Assembly: GCA_009777845.1 (NCBI GenBank)
Contig: WRLD01000006.1
Span: 1 to 64,000, forward strand
Direction: 5' to 3'
Length of the DNA: 64,000 nt
Source: Defluviitaleaceae bacterium
GTDB taxonomy: Bacteria; Bacillota; Clostridia; Lachnospirales; WQUN01
The notes below the pieces were generated by a model, which saw only the letters and a program-made list of their open reading frames with translations, ran no database searches and had not been told where the DNA came from. Every line of letters starts with the position of its first letter. Within the stretch, counting starts at the first letter, position 1. The translations under genes were made by a program, and so were the position numbers. Shown in pieces: positions 59,160 to 64,000 of this stretch.

Positions 59160-60527
59160 CTAAAATCTAAAGTAAATAAACGGCGTAAACGTCTGCCCGA
59201 TTAGCAAAATAAAGCTAACCAACAACAGCGAAAAGCTAAAAACAGGCTCGCAAGCAGGCGCGAGCTTTTTTAAGCTATCGAAAATACGCATAGGCGCGCG
59301 TGTGCAAAATATGGCGAAAATCGGCAAAATCCACACATTGGCTAAAAGAAGCTCTACCGCACGCATATCCGCAAAAGTGCCGCCAAAGCCAAAAAATCGC
59401 GCGCTTGCCACGCCCAAGCGCGGCAAATCGGTAAAATAGAACAGCACCCAGCCATACAGCACGATAATAAGGCAGTAGGCGCGGCTAAAAATCGCGGGCA
59501 GTCGCGACAAAACGCCGCGTAGCAGGTATTTTTCGACAAGAAGCGTCACGCCAAAATACAAGCCCCATATGACAAAATTCAAGGACGCGCCGTGCCAAAG
59601 CCCAGTCGCCGCCCATACAAGCATTATGTTAAATACAGCGCGCTTGCGGTTTCCGCCTAGCGGTATATACAAATAGTCCCTAAAAAACGTGCCAAGCGAG
59701 ATATGCCACCTACGCCAAAATTCGGTTATGCTTTTCGAGGTGTAGGGATAGTCGAAGTTTTCGTTAAACCGAAAGCCGATTATTTTCGCCAGCCCGATTG
59801 CCATATCGGAATATGACGAAAAATCAAAGTAGATTTGAAACATAAACATAACGCTGCCAAGCCACATGCCTAAGGTGGAAGCATACGGCGCGTTTAGAAG
59901 CTCTGCGGAAATTACGCTCGCGTGGTTTGCGAAAATGATTTTTTTGCCCAAGCCCATGACAAAGCGCGTTATTCCGTCACTAATCATGGTTATGTCGGTT
60001 TTTCTGTGCGTGAGCATTTTTTCCACATCGGCGTATAGGACAATCGGCCCTGCCACTAGCTGCGGAAACATTGCCACAAAGGTGAGGAACGTGACGGGGT
60101 TGCGTTGCGCCTTGATTTTGCCGCGGTATAGGTCGATGGTGTATGACATTGTTTGAAAGGTGTAAAAGGAAATGCCTAGCGGCAGGCTTGGCGCGAACTC
60201 GGCAGTTATGCCAAAAAGCCCCAAAAAGAACTCGGTATACTTAAAAATAAACAAAATGCCAAGGCTACTGCACAGCGACAGCACAAGGAACGCCTTGGCC
60301 TGCCATTTGCCTTGGGAATGCTCGATATATAAGCCGATAAGGCAATCCGCACAGGAAGAAAAAACCAACAGCACGACCCACACAGGTTCGCCCGCCGCGT
60401 AGAAAAAGAACGAGAAAATAAGCAGTACAAGATTGCGGACATTCATGTGCCGCGCAGGCACGGCAAAGTACGCGATAAGGAACGCAGGCAGGAAAAGTAC
60501 GAGAAAGGTCATGCTGGAAAATGCCAT
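59160..60527 (-). CDS. MBOAT O-acyltransferase (AlgI/DltB family)
   Basis: 455 residues, polytopic. Family motifs: SFYTFQTMSYTIDLYRGK (about 121-138), FFRDYLYIPLGGNR, and the catalytic His in AATGLWHGASLNFVIWG (about 310-326). It should move acyl groups across the membrane to the DHHW partner for exopolysaccharide or wall-polymer acetylation. AAAGGAG is 8 nt before the ATG. A repeat island lies directly upstream. Confidence 0.95.
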   Translation of the reverse strand: MAFSSMTFLVLFLPAFLIAYFAVPARHMNVRNLVLLIFSFFFYAAGEPVWVVLLVFSSCADCLIGLYIEHSQGKWQAKAFLVLSLCSSLGILFIFKYTEFFLGLFGITAEFAPSLPLGISFYTFQTMSYTIDLYRGKIKAQRNPVTFLTFVAMFPQLVAGPIVLYADVEKMLTHRKTDITMISDGITRFVMGLGKKIIFANHASVISAELLNAPYASTLGMWLGSVMFMFQIYFDFSSYSDMAIGLAKIIGFRFNENFDYPYTSKSITEFWRRWHISLGTFFRDYLYIPLGGNRKRAVFNIMLVWAATGLWHGASLNFVIWGLYFGVTLLVEKYLLRGVLSRLPAIFSRAYCLIIVLYGWVLFYFTDLPRLGVASARFFGFGGTFADMRAVELLLANVWILPIFAIFCTRAPMRIFDSLKKLAPACEPVFSFSLLLVSFILLIGQTFTPFIYFRF

Positions 60528-60840
60528 GGGGGGGGACTCCTTTAAGTGGGGAAGCTGTATTTAAGGGCATGGAACGCGGATTTTCGCGGATTTGGCGGAT
60601 TTGCGCGGATTCTGCGGAGTTGGTGGGGTATCGTGGATATGTTTTTGTACGGAGTGGGTTTAAGGGTATGGAACACGGATTTAACGGATTTAACGGATTT
60701 ACGCGGATTGGCACGGATTGGCTCGTGGGGAAATATATCGCCGTTTAGTAGTTTACGTGGACAAAATCCGCGTAAATCTGCGTAAATCCGCTTAAATCCG
60801 CGTGAAGCCCTTGAGTCCGTTAAATCCGCAATTCATTGTC

Positions 60841-60993
60841 TGCTGTGCTACGCTCCCTCTGTGCCTCTGTGCCTCTGTGTGAAAATCTTTTTGACAAATA
60901 ATGAACGTAGGTAAAATGTAGAGCTTCGTTTTTTAGGTTAAAAGATTTTTTCACACAGAGGCACAGAGGCACAGAGGGAGCGTGGCACAGCAG
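60841..60993. repeat. CACAGAG inverted-repeat element, copy 6
   Basis: 153 bp. Same as the copy at 17853, and followed 15 bp later by a GTAGGGG element, as at 20503-20836. Confidence 0.88.
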
Positions 60994-61008
60994 ACATCAC
61001 TATGTTTT

Positions 61009-61119
61009 GTAGGGGGCGGATTTATCCGCCCCGAGGTACGCACGTTCGTCAATTTGGGCAAGGTAACGTCCATTAACGCAGAGCGAGGTAATCTCGGGAC
61101 GGATAAATCCGTCCCCTAC
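61009..61119. repeat. GTAGGGG inverted-repeat element, copy 8 (111 bp)
   Basis: No nested hairpin. The left arm has the GGGGGCGGATTTATCCGCC variant, again with paired changes. Confidence 0.88.
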
Positions 61120-61203
61120 ATAAAACGTGGGTGTTTTGTCGTTCGTGGGTTTGCCGTGGCGAATTGTGTGGGTTTTATCGTTCGTGCGTTTGCCGTGGCG
61201 GAG

Positions 61204-61229
61204 CGGGACGGATAAATCCGTCCCCTACA
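61204..61229. repeat. Half GTAGGGG element containing the stop codon of the peptidase gene
   Basis: GGGACGGATAAATCCGTCCC plus CTAC. Read on the minus strand, the TAG of GTAGGGG is the stop codon of the M15 peptidase. Confidence 0.8.
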
Positions 61230-62637
61230 TATCGGGCAGTATACTATAATTCACCGCCGTATTAAACTCGCCGTCGATACCTACGGAGCGGGCGGTATTG
61301 ATACTTGCGGTATGGTCAAAATGCCACCATTCCGAGGAAATAGGCGAAAAGCCCTGCGTTCTGAATAATTCACGCAAATAGACTACTGCGTCTATTTCGC
61401 GTGTATTATTGTACGCCGAATCGGGGTGCAGTACGTGCATCATTCGCCACGAAATCAGCTCCGCGTAGTCGGTAATTCGTTCTAGCGTAAAGCCGCCGAT
61501 TTGTATATATTCCATTTCCCGCACGTCGCCAATGGACACGTCAAGTGCCGCGCCGCGTTGGTGGTTGGACACGCCCTGCGATATAAAATTGCCTACGGTA
61601 AATGCCGACTCGTCTATTTCGCGGCGAATGTAGGGATTGTCGTCCAAATGTCGGTTGAACGAGTCCACAATCGCGCGCTGGGTACTGCGCGGGCGGAAAA
61701 CCTCGTACACTATAAGCGTTTTGCCCTCGCTCAACGCCTTACGCTGGACACGAAACAACGCCAACGCCATGGAATACATGCAGGGTACATTGTACTCGTC
61801 ATGCCCGAGGCGCGCGTTAAACGCCCACGCCTGATACAGCTGCTTGCCCCATATGTCCATTTCCTGTCCGCCAGACGTAAAAAGCGAGCCGCCGCGCTGT
61901 CTGTCCTGGCGGTACGTGTGCCGCCCAGAGGTGGTGTTCTCGTCTGACGCGTTTGTGTTCACGTAAATAATCGAGGGCAGCACGTCTGGCAGGTTAATAA
62001 AGCATCTGCGAATTTCCGCCCAGCCTGTTTCGCCGCTTGGAAGCTGAACAAGCCACCAGTCGGGGGCTTCGTCCAGTATAGTAAACGCCGTGCCAGACGG
62101 CAACGAATTGCCAGTGCTGTTGCCGCTCGGTGTCGTGCGTAGCGAAAGCGCGGCCGCTACCCAGCCAGTAGCTCCGATTGCGGGCAGCTCCAGCTCGCCG
62201 CCCATTCCTCCGTCTGCGGGCGAATACCAATAAAAAACCTGGTCGAGAAGCTGTTCGGCAGGGATTGTTCCCCATTCGTTCGGCGCGGCGGGCGGGTCAA
62301 TAATCGGCTCGGCGTTTGCGGTGTCTTGCTCTGGTTTTTGTGTATTTTCGGGAATTTCGAGGTTGGCAATAAACACCATAAGCACCATAAAGCCAACCAT
62401 GGCAAGCGCGGTGATTACTAGCACCTTTATTGTATCGGCAGATAGCTTGCTGCGTACTGGCTTGTTTGCGTATTTTAGGGCGGATTCGTTGCGTTTTTGT
62501 TGGGGGGTGGGTGTGGGTGTGGGGTTGGTGTGGGGCTTGGGGGTGTCGCGAAGGCTGTCTAGTACGGGGTGGGGTTGGCGTGGGGGGCGTGGGCGTGGGG
62601 TTGGCGGTTTGGTTGTATTGGGTGGGGGTTTATTCAT
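61225..62637 (-). CDS. VanY-like M15 peptidase (DD-carboxypeptidase family) with SH3-type domain
   Basis: 470 residues. Pro-rich cytoplasmic N-terminus (about 1-80), TM at about 84-106, then an SH3b-like domain (about 150-215, LRTTPSGNS...SGETGWAEI). The zinc peptidase domain is about 290-455: SNHQRGAALDVSIG (His and Asp ligands), DSAYNNTREIDAV, and SSEWWHFDHT with the catalytic Glu and third His. It should trim D-Ala from peptidoglycan stems at the outer membrane face. AAAGGTG precedes the ATG. The stop codon lies in a repeat element, so the C-terminus may be altered. Confidence 0.88.
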   Translation of the reverse strand: MNKPPPNTTKPPTPRPRPPRQPHPVLDSLRDTPKPHTNPTPTPTPQQKRNESALKYANKPVRSKLSADTIKVLVITALAMVGFMVLMVFIANLEIPENTQKPEQDTANAEPIIDPPAAPNEWGTIPAEQLLDQVFYWYSPADGGMGGELELPAIGATGWVAAALSLRTTPSGNSTGNSLPSGTAFTILDEAPDWWLVQLPSGETGWAEIRRCFINLPDVLPSIIYVNTNASDENTTSGRHTYRQDRQRGGSLFTSGGQEMDIWGKQLYQAWAFNARLGHDEYNVPCMYSMALALFRVQRKALSEGKTLIVYEVFRPRSTQRAIVDSFNRHLDDNPYIRREIDESAFTVGNFISQGVSNHQRGAALDVSIGDVREMEYIQIGGFTLERITDYAELISWRMMHVLHPDSAYNNTREIDAVVYLRELFRTQGFSPISSEWWHFDHTASINTARSVGIDGEFNTAVNYSILPDM

Positions 62638-63320
62638 ATGTTTTCACCTTTCAATTGGGGCAATCAATTTAAAACGGACGGGGTGGATTTTAAGGGCATG
62701 GAACGCGGATTTTCGCGGATTTAGCGGATTTCCGCGGATTTTTTCGGGGTAGATTGACGGTAGTGGAATAAAGGAGTTATCCATGTAAATTAAAGGTAGT
62801 TTAACACGGATTTGACGGATTTTCGCGGATTTAGCGGATTGGCTCGTGGGGAAATGTATCGTGGTTTAGTAGGTTACGTGGACAAAATCCGCGTAATCCG
62901 TGTAAATCCGCTTAAATCCGTGTGAAGCCCTTAAATCCGTTAAATCCGCATTTATTGTCTGCTGTGCCACGCTCCCTCTGTGCCTCTGTGTGAAAAAATC
63001 TTTTAAAATGAAGAAAGAGGATATACGCTTTACCTACGTTCATTATTTATCAAAAAGATTTTCACACAGAGGCACAGAGGCACAGAGGGCGAGAGGCACA
63101 GCAGAAGTACGGACGAGGAAAAGGTTCATTAAAACACGGATTTAACGGATTTTCGCGGATTCTGCGGATTCGTTCGGGCGTGTTTTTTAGAGCATGGATT
63201 GCGGATTTTCCCACGAACGAATCCGCAAAATCTGCGTAAATCCGCACAAATCCGCGTTCCACTACCTTTAATTTACATGGATAAAATTTGTATTCCACTG
63301 CCGTCACATTCCCTAAATTC
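62638..63320. repeat. Intergenic repeat island 10
   Basis: ATCCGCG-type array with TTATCCATGTAAATTAAAGG and TAGGTTACGTGGACAAAATC modules (62690-62950), a CACAGAG element (62960-63103), and another array ending in an ATGGATAAAATTTGTATTCC module (63130-63300). No gene is seen. Confidence 0.8.
62960..63103. repeat. CACAGAG inverted-repeat element, copy 7
   Basis: 144 bp. The left arm has one GTGCCTCT unit fewer than the right. Confidence 0.85.
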
Positions 63321-64000
63321 TCAATCAAACCGCACAACCCCAGTTTCCATATTCCAGTCGTACGTTGTATCAGTAATAAGTGCAACAAGCCCCATTGACA
63401 CAAAAACGCTGTCGCCTATTTCCTCGGCGGGCAATTCCAGTCTATGGGCTGTGCCGTTTATGCTTACTAGGCTTCTGCCGACAAATAACGATATATTCGC
63501 GCCATTCTCATTTGTAAGTATAACAATTTTATGCTCGTTGTGCCACTGTACAGAATAGCCCAACACCTCAAGCACCGAGCGCGCAGGCAGCATTAGCCTG
63601 CCGCGGGAAATGGCGGGCGCGGTTGGTATGACCCTGCCGCGGAAAAACAGGCGTGCCTTTTCGGCGCGCTCGGCCTCGCGGCGTTCTAGCTCCGCAAAGC
63701 CGTAATCCAACAAAATACGCGATTGCCGCTGGCGCGATTCGTTGTCCGCGGCGTTCATTACGATTGCGATTACGCGCCTGCCGTTTCGTTCGGCGGTGGA
63801 GGAATGATTCCAGCCTGCTTGCCGCAGGGAGCCTGTTTTGAAGCCGTCAATTGTGCTGTTCGACAAAAGATGGTTTGTATTGTAATATGCCGTGCCGTTA
63901 AAATGCACGCTTTGTTTTGACGTAATTCGCAAAATATCGGGATAGCGCGAAATAAATTCGCGTATGAGAATCGCCGTAGAATACGCGTCGGAATAATGCA
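63321..64000 (-). CDS. D-alanyl-D-alanine carboxypeptidase (DacF/PBP5-like), 5' partial, with copper-amine-oxidase-like tail
   Basis: The frame continues past the window edge, and about 226 residues are visible. HYSDAYSTAI and LLSNSTIDGFKTGSLRQAG carry the third active-site motif (KTG) of S11 penicillin-binding proteins. The usual C-terminal beta domain is replaced from about FRGRVIPTAPAISRG by the repeat seen in copper-amine-oxidase N-terminal-like (stalk) domains: LMLPARSVLEVLGYSVQW, SLFVGRSLVSINGT, DSVFVSMGLVALI. Such tails bind the cell wall in Clostridia. It acts outside the membrane on peptidoglycan pentapeptides. Next to a second DD-peptidase gene. Confidence 0.88.
   Translation of the reverse strand, partial: HYSDAYSTAILIREFISRYPDILRITSKQSVHFNGTAYYNTNHLLSNSTIDGFKTGSLRQAGWNHSSTAERNGRRVIAIVMNAADNESRQRQSRILLDYGFAELERREAERAEKARLFFRGRVIPTAPAISRGRLMLPARSVLEVLGYSVQWHNEHKIVILTNENGANISLFVGRSLVSINGTAHRLELPAEEIGDSVFVSMGLVALITDTTYDWNMETGVVRFD

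Larger units (their letters stand above)
60560..61224. repeat. Intergenic repeat island 9
   Basis: Order: ATCCGCG-type array with TTTACGTGGACAAAATCCGC (60568-60840), CACAGAG element (60841-60993), GTAGGGG element (61009-61119), two copies of a GTCGTTCGTG...TTTGCCGTGGCG unit (about 61135-61202) and a half GTAGGGG element (61204-61229) that enters the next gene. Confidence 0.82.

Overview
The window looks like a chromosomal piece of a low-to-mid GC member of the Bacillota, most likely a Clostridia. The evidence is gene order: a YdcC-like lipoprotein, alr and ndoA/mazF lie together, minC-minD-minE run into a rodA-type gene, and pth is followed by mfd. There is also a Spo0A-type DNA-binding domain, S-layer-homology (SLH) domains, DUF368, many lipoproteins with Gram-positive style cell-wall genes, and frequent TTG starts with strong GGAGG sites. 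No rRNA, tRNA or CRISPR array was seen.

Layout. 1-5.6 kb is a defence-like region: a RAYT-type transposase cut by the window edge, hsdR of a type I restriction system with palindromic repeats spliced in frame into its coding sequence, and a VapBC-like pair. 6.1-13.6 kb holds a very large SLH surface protein, a small protein plus retropepsin-like protease, a GH3 glycosidase and a PHP phosphoesterase. 13.6-14.5 kb is an AT-rich islet with an XRE regulator and a small basic protein. 14.6-17.8 kb is the ydcC-alr-ndoA group, convergent with a DUF368 gene. 18.3-20.5 kb is an OmpR-type two-component system. 20.9-22.6 kb has an ArsR/Cys-rich/ferredoxin trio and a HEPN-MNT toxin-antitoxin pair, with a MITE between them. 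22.7-30.4 kb is an unusual five-gene transport operon: solute-binding lipoprotein with an Asp-box propeller, two sugar-type ABC permeases, an HlyD-like adaptor and a MacB-like membrane protein, with no ATPase. 30.4-34.9 kb is an AT-richer island with an AgrC-like kinase, a response regulator ending in a Spo0A-type domain, and two genes I do not recognise. 34.9-50.2 kb is mostly housekeeping: rlmN, rsmB, gapA, minCDE-rodA, a methyltransferase, pth and mfd. 50.7-64 kb carries a purine-type permease and GH10 xylanase operon, a HicB-like protein, deoB with a sortase-B-like pseudoenzyme, an MBOAT/DHHW acetylation pair, a VanY-like peptidase and the end of a DacF-like carboxypeptidase.

The second theme is repeats. 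Intergenic islands recur from 5.6 kb to the right end and are built from the same modules: an IR element of about 111 bp beginning GTAGGGGACGG (eight copies plus halves; three carry a nested hairpin), an IR element of about 150 bp with CACAGAGGCACAGAG arms (seven copies), degenerate arrays of ATCCGCG-like units, and a GGGGCATAGCCCC hairpin module placed at gene ends. Several elements supply the stop codon, the apparent N-terminus or the C-terminus of neighbouring reading frames. Together with the in-frame palindromes in hsdR and the RAYT gene, this is the most distinctive property of the window. The most interesting protein systems are the ATPase-less import/export hybrid operon, the Spo0A-C-type two-component island and the probable dead sortase. 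Functions are inferred from sequence motifs read by eye; no database search was possible.
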